Assembly: GCF_002262875.1 (NCBI RefSeq)
Contig: NZ_NKYE01000005.1
Coordinates: 308,562 to 372,561, forward strand
DNA from: Amycolatopsis antarctica
GTDB lineage: Bacteria > Actinomycetota > Actinomycetes > Mycobacteriales > Pseudonocardiaceae
Direction of reading: 5' to 3'
Length of the DNA stretch: 64,000 nucleotides
The notes below the pieces were generated by a model. The model did no database searches. It was not told the DNA's origin and saw only the letters and a list, made by a program, of their open reading frames with translations. A program made the translations under genes and the position numbers. Positions 45,001-53,624 of this stretch are shown in pieces (position 1 is the stretch's first letter; every line of letters starts with the position of its first letter).

Positions 45001-45873
45001 TTACGCGGCCTCCGGCAGTGCCGCCGCGGGCTTCGGCAGGGCGCACTCCGGCCGGGCCAGGTCGATCTCGCTGCCGGCCACCAGGCAGCCGTGGAAGAGG
45101 TAGGTCTGCTGGCCGTAGTTGATGCCCTGCCGGACCGTCTTCTCGCCGTTCTCGTCGACCTCGCACGGATTGTTCATCGTGCACTCGCCGCCGCTCTCGT
45201 TGCCGGTGTTGTTCACGCCGACGACCTTGCCGGTGGCCCCGTCGACGATCGGCGAGCCCGAGGTGCCGCCGATGGTCTGGCACTCCGGTGTGTAGCGGAT
45301 CGAGTCCTGCCAGACGTAACCGCCCTCGTGCAGTTCGAACACCGGGCCGTCCATCGCGCAGGTGTAGATCTCCTTCCAGTACCCGGACACGACGTTGATG
45401 TCGGCCCCGGCGGCGGGCTTGGTGTCGGACAGCTCCAGCGCGGCGATCCCGGTCTGCTGCTCGAGTTCCGCATAGCTGGTGTCGAGCTGGTAGAGGGAGG
45501 CGTCGGTGCCGGTCATGGTGGCGTACAGCAGTTTGGTGGCGGTGAGGGTGGCGACGGTGGACGCGCCGTCGGCGGAGAGCAGTTCGAACGTACGGTCCGA
45601 GGGCTGGTCGACGAGCACCTGGCCGGGGCCGGGAAAACCCTCGGACAGGCAGTGGCCGTTGGACAGCACGACGGCGGGATCCTCCGGGGCGGCGGACGCG
45701 AGCCGTACGACGGAGCCGGAGCAGTTGTCCAGCGCCACGGTGCCGGCGAAATTCACCTCGGCCGCTTGCGCGGACGCCGTATCCTCGGCAGCCAGGACGG
45801 GGGTGGCGGTGGTGCACAGCGCGAGGCCGGCCACGGCGGGCAGCAGCGCGGCGATCGAACGGCGTCGGGTCAT
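45001..45873 (-). CDS. Secreted trypsin-like serine protease
   Basis: 290 residues. The signal peptide AALLPAVAGLALCTTATPVLAA is followed by a chymotrypsin-fold domain with His in LSNGHCL, Asp in GTDASLYQL and Ser in GGTSGSPIV. Several Cys residues can form disulfides, consistent with export. The ATG at 45873 is preceded by GAAGGAAGC; an in-frame upstream start would place 18 charged residues before the signal. A degradative or regulatory extracellular protease; the substrate is not known. Convergent with the WhiA-like gene. Confidence 0.88.
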   Translation of the reverse strand: MTRRRSIAALLPAVAGLALCTTATPVLAAEDTASAQAAEVNFAGTVALDNCSGSVVRLASAAPEDPAVVLSNGHCLSEGFPGPGQVLVDQPSDRTFELLSADGASTVATLTATKLLYATMTGTDASLYQLDTSYAELEQQTGIAALELSDTKPAAGADINVVSGYWKEIYTCAMDGPVFELHEGGYVWQDSIRYTPECQTIGGTSGSPIVDGATGKVVGVNNTGNESGGECTMNNPCEVDENGEKTVRQGINYGQQTYLFHGCLVAGSEIDLARPECALPKPAAALPEAA

Positions 45874-46172
45874 CGGTGCTTCCTTCGGGTCGGCGGTGCG
45901 TTCCGGCTTCGTCGTGGTCCGAGTCAACTGCCACTATGTGACCCACGCCACCGTCTAACGGAGGGACTAGCGAGTACCCGTTCGAGTGGCCCCGTCCGGG
46001 GCGTGCTAGGTGTGGAAAAGGAAACGCCGGACCGGTCGCGGACGATGCGCATCACGCAACGTCGGCGGCGTGTTGAGGCCCCTCGACGCGCGTCGACGGG
46101 TTCCGGCGGTGCACACTGACTGGTCGAACAGGCGTCGCGGCGGCGGCGAAGATGAGCGGAGAGCGGGACAGC
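45874..46172. other. Divergent intergenic region, protease and topA
   Basis: About 300 bp. TCGACGCGCGTCGA (46083-46096) is a perfect 14-bp palindrome 75 nt upstream of topA. No further gene is supported. Confidence 0.4.
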
Positions 46173-49007
46173 GTGGCTGGATCGGCACGGACGAGCAAGA
46201 GTGGCACCGGGTCCAACGGTGCCGGGCGCCGGCGATTGGTGATCGTCGAGTCGCCCACCAAGGCCAAGAAGATCTCGCCCTACCTCGGCAAGGACTACGT
46301 CGTCGAGGCGTCCGTCGGCCACATCCGCGACCTGCCGCGTGGCGCGGCCGACGTGCCCGCCAAGTACAAGGGCCAGTCCTGGGCCCGGCTCGGCGTGGAC
46401 GTGGACAACGGCTTCGAGCCCCTCTACATCGTCACGCCGGACAAGAAGTCGAAGGTCACCGAGCTGAAGGGCCTGCTCAAGGACGTCGACGAGCTCTACC
46501 TCGCGACGGACCCCGACCGGGAGGGCGAGGCGATCGCCTGGCACCTGCTGGAGGCGCTCAAGCCGAAGATCCCCGTCCGCCGCATGGTGTTCCACGAGAT
46601 CACCGAGCAGGCCATCCTGGCCGCTGCCGCGGACACCAGGGAGCTGGATTCCGACCTCGTCGACGCCCAGGAGACCCGCCGGATCCTGGACCGCCTCTAC
46701 GGTTACGAGGTCTCGCCGGTGCTGTGGAAGAAGGTCATGCCGAAGCTCTCGGCGGGCCGGGTGCAGTCGGTGGCCACGCGCATCGTGGTGCAGCGCGAAC
46801 GTGAGCGGATGGCCTTCACCTCGGCCGAGTACTGGGACATCTCCGCCACGATGGACGCCGGGGCGGACTCGGCGCCCCGTACTTTCGGCGCCCGTCTCGT
46901 CTCCGTCGACGGTGCCCGCCTCGCCACCGGCCGCGACTTCACCTCCGAGGGCAGGCTCAAGGACGGCTCGGCCGAGGTGCGCGTGCTGGCCGAGGCCGAC
47001 GCGGGCAGGCTCGCCGAGGCGCTGGCCGGCCGCGATTTCGCGGTGTCGAGCGTCGAGGAGAAGCCCTACACCCGCAAGCCGTACCCGCCGTTCATGACCT
47101 CCACGCTCCAGCAGGAGGCGGGCCGCAAGCTGCGCTTCTCGTCCAGCCGCGCGATGAGCATCGCCCAGCGGCTGTACGAGAACGGTTACATCACCTATAT
47201 GCGTACCGACTCGACGACGCTGTCGGAGACGGCGCTGACGGCGGCGCGCAGGCAGGCGACCGAGCTGTACGGCAAGGAGTACGTCGCGGACAAGCCGCGG
47301 CAGTACACCCGCAAGTCGAAGAACGCCCAGGAGGCGCACGAGGCGATCCGCCCGGCAGGGGAGACCTTCCGGACGCCCGGTCAGGTCGCGAACGAGCTGG
47401 GCGCCGACGAGTTCCGCCTGTACGAGCTGATCTGGCAGCGCACGATCAGCTCGCAGATGGCCGACGCCAAAGGCACCACGATGTCGGTGCGCATCACCGG
47501 CACCGCGAGCAGTGGAGAAGAGTGCACCTTCGCGGCGTCCGGTCGCACCATCACCTTCGCCGGTTTCCTGAAGGCCTACGTCGAGTCCGTGGACTCCGAG
47601 GCGGGTGGCGAGGCCGACGACAAGCAGAGTCGCCTGCCGCAGCTCGTCAAGGACCAGGGCCTGACCGCCACCGAGCTGAGCCCAGACGGTCACTCCACCT
47701 CGCCGCCCGCGCGCTACACCGAGCCGAGCCTCACCGGGAAGCTCGAAGAACTCGGTATCGGCCGCCCCTCCACGTACGCCTCGATCATCAACACCATCCA
47801 GGACCGCGGCTACGTGTGGAAGAAGGGTTCCGCGCTGGTCCCGTCCTGGGTCGCGTTCTCCGTCGTCGGCCTGCTGGAAAGGCACTTCGAGCGGCTGGTG
47901 GACTACGACTTCACCGCGGGCATGGAGGACGAACTCGACCGGATCGCCTCCGGCGACGAGCAGCGCACCCAATGGCTGACGAAGTTCTACTTCGGCGGTG
48001 ACATGGGCGGCGACGGTTCGATCGGCAGGCTGGGCGGGCTGAAGAAGCTCGTCGGCACCGGCGTCGAGGACATCGACGCGCGGGAGATCAACTCCATCCC
48101 GATGTTCCCGGACGCCGAGGGCCGCACCGTCTTCGTGCGCGTCGGCCGCTACGGCCCGTACCTGGAACGCGAGGTCGAGGAGAAGTCGCAGCGGGCGAAC
48201 CTGCCCGACGACCTGCCGCCGGACGAGCTGACCGTGGAGATCGCGGAGAAGCTGTTCGCGACACCGCAGGAGGGACGTTCCCTCGGCACGGATCCGGTCA
48301 GTGGCAACGAGGTCGTCGCCAAGGAAGGCCGGTTCGGGCCGTACGTCACCGAGGTGCTGCCCGAAGGCGAGCCGCTGCCCGAGGACGCCACACCCGCGCA
48401 GAAGAAGGCGGCGAAGGCCAAGGCGCCGAAGCCGCGCACCGGCTCGCTGCTCAAGTCGATGACGATCAGCGAGATCACCCTCGACGACGCGCTGAAGCTG
48501 CTCTCGCTGCCGCGTGTGGTCGGCAAGGATCCGGAGTCCGGTGACGAGATCACCGCGCAGAACGGCCGGTACGGCCCGTACCTGAAGAAGGGCACGGATT
48601 CCCGTTCGCTGACCACCGAGGACCAGATCTTCGACATCACTCTCGACGAGGCGCTGAAGATCTACGCCGAGCCGAAGCGCCGTGGCCGCCAGGCTGAGGC
48701 GAAGCCGCCGTTGAAGGAGATGGGCAACGACCCGGTGTCCGGCAAGCCGATGATCGTCAAGGACGGGCGGTTCGGTCCGTACGTGACCGACGGGGAGTAC
48801 AACGCCTCGCTGCGCAAGTCCGACAGCGTCGAGGAGCTGACCGACGAGCGCGCCGCCGAGTTGCTGGCGGAGAAGCGCGCCAAGGGGCCCGCGCCGAAGA
48901 AGAAGGCACCGGCCCGTAAGGCCCCGGCGAAGACGGCGACCAAGACGGCGGCGAAGAAGGCCCCGGCGAAGAAGGCTCCGGCGAAGGCGGCCGCGAAGAA
49001 GTCCTGA
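46173..49007 (+). CDS. topA: DNA topoisomerase I
   Basis: About 944 residues, highly similar to M. tuberculosis TopA (Rv3646c). The Toprim domain has RLVIVESPTKAKKI; the catalytic Tyr is in GYITYMRTDSTTLS (about residue 342); and C-terminal repeats of the type GNDPVSGKPMIVKDGRFGPYVTDGE replace zinc fingers, as in actinobacteria. The Lys/Ala-rich tail (APAKKAPAKAAAKK) binds DNA and raises processivity. It relaxes negative supercoils. GTG at 46173 with GGAGAG upstream is favoured and aligns with the mycobacterial N-terminus; an ATG at 46152 would add seven residues. Confidence 0.97.
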   Translation: MAGSARTSKSGTGSNGAGRRRLVIVESPTKAKKISPYLGKDYVVEASVGHIRDLPRGAADVPAKYKGQSWARLGVDVDNGFEPLYIVTPDKKSKVTELKGLLKDVDELYLATDPDREGEAIAWHLLEALKPKIPVRRMVFHEITEQAILAAAADTRELDSDLVDAQETRRILDRLYGYEVSPVLWKKVMPKLSAGRVQSVATRIVVQRERERMAFTSAEYWDISATMDAGADSAPRTFGARLVSVDGARLATGRDFTSEGRLKDGSAEVRVLAEADAGRLAEALAGRDFAVSSVEEKPYTRKPYPPFMTSTLQQEAGRKLRFSSSRAMSIAQRLYENGYITYMRTDSTTLSETALTAARRQATELYGKEYVADKPRQYTRKSKNAQEAHEAIRPAGETFRTPGQVANELGADEFRLYELIWQRTISSQMADAKGTTMSVRITGTASSGEECTFAASGRTITFAGFLKAYVESVDSEAGGEADDKQSRLPQLVKDQGLTATELSPDGHSTSPPARYTEPSLTGKLEELGIGRPSTYASIINTIQDRGYVWKKGSALVPSWVAFSVVGLLERHFERLVDYDFTAGMEDELDRIASGDEQRTQWLTKFYFGGDMGGDGSIGRLGGLKKLVGTGVEDIDAREINSIPMFPDAEGRTVFVRVGRYGPYLEREVEEKSQRANLPDDLPPDELTVEIAEKLFATPQEGRSLGTDPVSGNEVVAKEGRFGPYVTEVLPEGEPLPEDATPAQKKAAKAKAPKPRTGSLLKSMTISEITLDDALKLLSLPRVVGKDPESGDEITAQNGRYGPYLKKGTDSRSLTTEDQIFDITLDEALKIYAEPKRRGRQAEAKPPLKEMGNDPVSGKPMIVKDGRFGPYVTDGEYNASLRKSDSVEELTDERAAELLAEKRAKGPAPKKKAPARKAPAKTATKTAAKKAPAKKAPAKAAAKKS

Positions 49008-49282
49008 CCCGCCGTTGCTCTGTCCGTGGCGGCATTCGGCGCAGCGCCGGTGCCGCCGCCCGGACGACGGTTCCGCCGTGCATCGTGTCCTGTGTGGACG
49101 GTCGAGCTGTCGTCGGGCCAGGTGGGGGCGCGCCGCGTCGAGCGGGTCGCGGGATCGGCGAGGGTGACCGAGCGTACGCGCGCCTCGTGGCGTGTGACGT
49201 GGACAGCGCCCGTTGGGTGGATGCGCCCGCAAGGGCGATCGCTACCCTGTACACGGAAACCTGTCGTATAGGAGTGGTTACC

Positions 49283-49999
49283 GTGCGAGAGCGTGCGCAG
49301 GCGAACGGAGACGGCACCCAGGCCTCCGGGACGTCCGCAGACTTCGCCGACCCCTTGTCCGGGCTGGTCACCGGATTCGAGAGCCAGGAATCCCGGAACG
49401 ACTCGTCGGTCGTGCGGATCGCCGACCCGGTCGCCCCGGATCCGGATGCGGTTCGGCAGATGGTCGACGCGGCCATGGCCGACGAGGGACCCGTGTTCAA
49501 CACCAGACCACTCGACGGGCCCGCCCAGGAGTCCGCCGAAGCCGCGCAGGCCCCGGCTCCGGACGTCACCGAGCAGACCTCGCCGCGCATCCCGGCGCAG
49601 TCCGGGCAGCCCGCGGCGGCCCCGGCCCGGCCGGGTTCCGAGCCGGGTTCCGACCACGGCCGCGTCGAGGCGTACGGCTCGCAGGCCGAGCCGCTGGGCA
49701 TGCTGCCGCAACAGCAGCGCCGGAACTGGCCCACCCGGCCGAACCTGATGCGCCGCAACGTTCGCGTCCGGCCCGAAGCCCCCGCGCCGGGAGACCCCGC
49801 ACCGGGAACGGCCGCGCCCGGGGGTGCGGAGGGGTCCGCCGAGCGGCCCCCTCCCGCCCGTCCGCGCCGGGACGGCTTCCTCCGGCCGTCCAGCGGGTCG
49901 ACCGGCGTGATCATCGCGATCGTGCTGATGGTCGTGTTCGGAATCGTGGCGATCCAGATGCTGTCCAGCCTCATCAGCAGCATCTCCTCGCTCTTCTGA
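49283..49999 (+). CDS. Proline-rich protein with C-terminal membrane anchor
   Basis: 238 residues. It has a long disordered Pro/Ala/Glu-rich region (residues 40-190) and one C-terminal hydrophobic segment (GVIIAIVLMVVFGIVAIQMLSSLI), so it is a tail-anchored or N-in membrane protein with a large cytoplasmic disordered part. No family recognised. The GTG at 49283 follows AGGAG with an 8-nt spacing. It sits between topA and the MFS-Tmk fusion; mycobacteria have an adenylate cyclase (Rv3645) at this place. Bases 49008-49282 upstream contain no gene that I can support. Confidence 0.7.
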   Translation: MRERAQANGDGTQASGTSADFADPLSGLVTGFESQESRNDSSVVRIADPVAPDPDAVRQMVDAAMADEGPVFNTRPLDGPAQESAEAAQAPAPDVTEQTSPRIPAQSGQPAAAPARPGSEPGSDHGRVEAYGSQAEPLGMLPQQQRRNWPTRPNLMRRNVRVRPEAPAPGDPAPGTAAPGGAEGSAERPPPARPRRDGFLRPSSGSTGVIIAIVLMVVFGIVAIQMLSSLISSISSLF

Positions 50000-50199
50000 C
50001 CGTCCCGTGCGCGGGCTTCGCGACCGTCCCGCGGCCGCAGCTCGCGGCGTAACCGGACGGGTTCGCCACCAGTACGGGCGCGACTACCGCCCGTGCTAAC
50101 GGTGGTGCGGCGCTGAGCTGCGCGTCTGCGGAAGTACCCTGGTCGTCACCGTCGGTGTGAGCCGACAGGGGTGCGCAGGGTGCCGGGCAGACGTGTGGG

Positions 50200-52323
50200 G
50201 TGGGACGCATCAGCGAACAGGCGAATGCGAGCGGTGCGGGCGCGTCCACGCACTCCGACGGTTCGACCCTGCACCGCGCCCGCAGGGTGCTGGCGATCAA
50301 GCCGTTCCGCAGGCTGTGGGGCGTCACGTACCTGTGCAGCACCGCCGACTGGCTGCTGCTGCTGGCACTGACCAGTTTCGCTACCAAGCTCACCGACAAC
50401 TACGCCGCGCAGAACTTCGCGTTCAGCGCCGTGGTGCTGACCCAGCTCCTGCCCGGGTTGCTGTTCGCGCCGCTGGGCGGACTGCTCGCCGACCGCTTCG
50501 ACCGGCGCAAGGTCATGGTGATCTGCGACGTCCTGCGCTGCCTGCTGCTGATCTCCATCGCCGTCGTCGGCACGAACTGGTGGCTGTTCATCGGCAACTT
50601 CCTCGTCGGCTGCTGCGCGATGATGTGGATCCCGTCCAAGGACGCGGCGGTGCCGAACCTGCTGCGCCGTCCGGATCAGGTGGAGACCGCCGGACAGCTC
50701 GGCCTGGTGATGACCTACGGGCTCGCGGTGTTCACCGGTGGCGGCCTGTTCGCGATCCTCTACGGCATCGAGACGACGTTCCGGCTGCCCCCGGACATCT
50801 TCGGCGAACTCGGCCTCGCCCAGATCGCCCTGTTCATCAACGCGCTGCTCTACCTCGCCAGCGGGCTGATCGTCGCCACCCGCATCCCGGAGATCTCCCG
50901 GCGCGAGCCGAGACCGGACAAGCCGGTGGGACAGCCCGCGGGCGAGGCGATGGGCGAGCCGGCGGGGGAGATCCCGCCGGCGCCGGGCAAGCAGAGCGCA
51001 CGCTCGCACGAGAGCCCGTCCGGGTTGTGGAGCATGGTCCGCGACGCGGGCAGGTTCATCCGGGCGAACAAGCTGATCCGCGGCCTGCTCATCGGCATGA
51101 TGGGCGCCTTCGCCGCGGGCGGCGCGGTGATCGGCACGCTCAAGCCGTACTCGTCCAGCCTGCTCGGTGGCGACGCCTCGTTCGCCCTGCTGTTCGTCTC
51201 CGCGTTCCTCGGTGCGGCGACGGGTATGGCCGCCGCGCCGAAGCTGGCGCGGCGGCTGCCGCACGACCGGCTGTTCGGCATCTCCATCGTCGCCGCCGGG
51301 CTGACGCTGCTGATCGTCGCGCTGTCGCCGCATCTCGCCGTGTCGCTGCTGGCGGTCGCGGTCGTCGGCGCCTGTGCCGGCGTCGCCTTCCTCACCGGCG
51401 TGACCATCATCGGCACCCAGGTCGAGGACGCGGTCCGCGGCCGGATCAACGCGATCTACCAGTCGCTGATGAAGCTGATCCTGTTCGGCGCCACCTCCGC
51501 GGTCCCCGGACTGGTCGCCATCACGCAGCCGCGCACGTTCGACTTCCTCGGCAACTCGATCACCATCGACGGCACCCGGCCGGTGCTGCTCGGTGGTGGC
51601 CTGCTGGCCGCGCTCGTCGGCGTCTTCGCCTACCGGCAGATGGACTCCCGCCGCAGCGAGCCGATCCTGGCCGATCTGCGCAACGTGTTGCGCCGAAGGC
51701 CGCGCCGCGCCAACGGCCTGCTGATCGCCGTCGAGGGCAGCACCGCCACCGACACCGCGGCGCACGCCGACCGGCTCGCCGACTGGCTGCGCACCGGGAC
51801 CCACCCGGTGGTGCTCGCCGCCGATCCCGCACTCGACGACGCCCGGCTCGCCTCGCTGATGTCCGGTGCCTCGCTGACCGGTGCGCGGGCCAGGGCGCTC
51901 GCCGCCGCGGCGGTCCGCGCCGACATCGTCGAACGCGATGTGCAGCCCGCCCTCGACGCCGGCGCGATCGTGGTGATGGAACGCTTCGTCGACTCGCCGC
52001 TGGCACACCTCTCCGCCGTGGCTGGCCTGGACTCGGAGGAACTCGAAGGGCTCGCCGACTGGGCAACCGGCAGGCTGCGCCCGGACGTGACGATCCTGCT
52101 GGACACCGACCCCGGTGCCCTGATCGAGCAGTCGATGCCGATCTCCGGCGACCAGTGGCAGGTACAGAACCTGCTCGCCGAGATGGCCGCCGCCGACCCC
52201 GACCGGTACGTCGTCGTGGACGCCGAGGGCACCGCGGACGAGGTCGGTGAACGGGTGCGCACGGCGGTGCGAGCGGTGCTGGTCGGCAGGCAGCCCGGGC
52301 TGGCCCCGAAGGAGGACGCGTGA
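50200..52323 (+). CDS. MFS transporter fused to degenerate thymidylate-kinase domain
   Basis: 707 residues. Residues about 30-470 form an MFS module (FAPLGGLLADRFDRRKVMVICDVLR loop). Residues about 495-690 resemble dTMP kinase: LLIAVEGSTATDTAAHADRL, VVMERFVDSPLAHLS, DVTILLDTDPGALIEQ. The P-loop has lost the GKS/T Lys and the DRY-like motif is ERF, so kinase activity is doubtful. The same fusion occurs in streptomycetes, beside the delta-prime gene. It is followed by holB with 4-nt overlap. The start is GTG without a clear ribosome binding site. Confidence 0.85.
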   Translation: MGRISEQANASGAGASTHSDGSTLHRARRVLAIKPFRRLWGVTYLCSTADWLLLLALTSFATKLTDNYAAQNFAFSAVVLTQLLPGLLFAPLGGLLADRFDRRKVMVICDVLRCLLLISIAVVGTNWWLFIGNFLVGCCAMMWIPSKDAAVPNLLRRPDQVETAGQLGLVMTYGLAVFTGGGLFAILYGIETTFRLPPDIFGELGLAQIALFINALLYLASGLIVATRIPEISRREPRPDKPVGQPAGEAMGEPAGEIPPAPGKQSARSHESPSGLWSMVRDAGRFIRANKLIRGLLIGMMGAFAAGGAVIGTLKPYSSSLLGGDASFALLFVSAFLGAATGMAAAPKLARRLPHDRLFGISIVAAGLTLLIVALSPHLAVSLLAVAVVGACAGVAFLTGVTIIGTQVEDAVRGRINAIYQSLMKLILFGATSAVPGLVAITQPRTFDFLGNSITIDGTRPVLLGGGLLAALVGVFAYRQMDSRRSEPILADLRNVLRRRPRRANGLLIAVEGSTATDTAAHADRLADWLRTGTHPVVLAADPALDDARLASLMSGASLTGARARALAAAAVRADIVERDVQPALDAGAIVVMERFVDSPLAHLSAVAGLDSEELEGLADWATGRLRPDVTILLDTDPGALIEQSMPISGDQWQVQNLLAEMAAADPDRYVVVDAEGTADEVGERVRTAVRAVLVGRQPGLAPKEDA

Positions 52324-53549
52324 CCGTGACCGAGGCGGGGCCCGGTGCCACCGCCGCCCGCATCGGCGTGTGGCGGCAACTGGTCGGGCAGGAACCGGCG
52401 GTGGACACGCTCGCCGCGGCGGCCGCGGCTGCGGCCCGGATCGTCGAGGGGGAGACCCCGGCGGCCGGTTCGATGACACACGCCTGGCTGCTCACCGGCC
52501 CACCCGGCTCGGGACGTTCGGTGGCGGCCCGGACCTTCGCCGCCGCCCTGGAGTGCACACTCGGGATGGGCTGCGGCGAGTGTCCCGGCTGCCGGACCGC
52601 TCTCGCCGGAACACACGCCGACGTACGGCTGGTGGTGCCGGAAGGGCTGTCCATCTCGGTGGCGGAGATGCGCGCGCTGGTGCAGGCCGCGGCCAGGCGG
52701 CCGACCGGGGGACGCTGGCAGGTCGTCATCATCGAGGACGCCGACCGGCTCACCGAGGGCGCGGCCAACGCGCTGCTGAAGGCCGTCGAGGAGCCGCCGG
52801 ACCGGACCGTCTTTCTGCTGTGCGCGCCGTCGGACCACCCGGAGGACGTCTCGGTGACGATCCGTTCCCGGTGCAGGCTGGTGACGCTGCGGACCCCGCC
52901 GCCGGAGGCCATCGCGCGGGTGCTGAACGAACGCGACGGGGTCGCACCGGACATGGCGGAGTGGGCGGCCTCGGTGTGCGGCGGGCACATCGGCAGGGCC
53001 CGCAGGCTCGCCACCGACCAGAACGCCCGGGACCGCAGGGCCTCCGTGCTGCGTATCCCGCTCGGCCTGCGCTCCGGCGCGGACGTCTTCGCCTGCGCCG
53101 ACGAGCTGATCGTCGCCGCGGAGGCCGACGCGGGCGAGGAGAGCAAGGTCCGTGACGAGTCGGAACGCTCCGAACTGCGCACCGCGATGGGCGGCGACGG
53201 CACCGGGAAGGGCGTCGCCTCGGCGAAACGCTCCGCCGACGCGGCCGTCAAGCAGCTCGAGAAGCGGCAGAAGTCGCGGGCCACCCGAACCCACCGCGAC
53301 ACCCTCGACCTGGCGCTGGTGGACCTCGCCGGGTTCTACCGCGACGTGCTGGTCGCCTCCAGCCGGTCCGGCACCGTGCTGACCCATCCCGACCGCGCGG
53401 CCGAGGTGGCCACCGCGGCCGCCCAGTGGAGCCCGGAGTCGACGCTGCGCAGGCTGGAAGCGGTGCTCGCCTGCCGCGAGGCGATCCTGTGGAACGTCAA
53501 ACCGCGCATCGCCGTCGAGGCCATGGTCACCACGCTGCGCCAGGGCTGA
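52320..53549 (+). CDS. holB: DNA polymerase III subunit delta-prime
   Basis: 409 residues. A clamp-loader AAA+ protein. Walker A is GPPGSGRS with Arg for Lys, as usual in delta-prime; the Cys cluster CGECPGC binds zinc; ALLKAVEEPPDRTVFLL and the SRC motif (TIRSRCRLV) provide the sensor and arginine-finger regions. It loads the beta clamp with DnaX and delta. GTGA overlap with the MFS-Tmk fusion indicates translational coupling. The mycobacterial ortholog is Rv3644c. Confidence 0.95.
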   Translation: MTVTEAGPGATAARIGVWRQLVGQEPAVDTLAAAAAAAARIVEGETPAAGSMTHAWLLTGPPGSGRSVAARTFAAALECTLGMGCGECPGCRTALAGTHADVRLVVPEGLSISVAEMRALVQAAARRPTGGRWQVVIIEDADRLTEGAANALLKAVEEPPDRTVFLLCAPSDHPEDVSVTIRSRCRLVTLRTPPPEAIARVLNERDGVAPDMAEWAASVCGGHIGRARRLATDQNARDRRASVLRIPLGLRSGADVFACADELIVAAEADAGEESKVRDESERSELRTAMGGDGTGKGVASAKRSADAAVKQLEKRQKSRATRTHRDTLDLALVDLAGFYRDVLVASSRSGTVLTHPDRAAEVATAAAQWSPESTLRRLEAVLACREAILWNVKPRIAVEAMVTTLRQG

Positions 53550-53574
53550 GCGGACCACCAGCGACACCCGGACA

Positions 53575-53615
53575 CGCCGACGGCGGCTCCCCTTCCCAGG
53601 AAGCCGCCGTCGGCG
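53575..53615. terminator. Bidirectional terminator
   Basis: CGCCGACGGCGGCT and AAGCCGCCGTCGGCG arms between convergent holB and the surface-protein gene. Confidence 0.88.
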
Positions 53616-53624
53616 GGACAGGAT

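Noticed and set aside
45924..49232. Very long antisense reading frame opposite topA
   Set aside because: It mirrors a clearly conserved gene. Its product is a low-complexity Arg/Gly/His-rich sequence caused by high GC at codon position three of topA.
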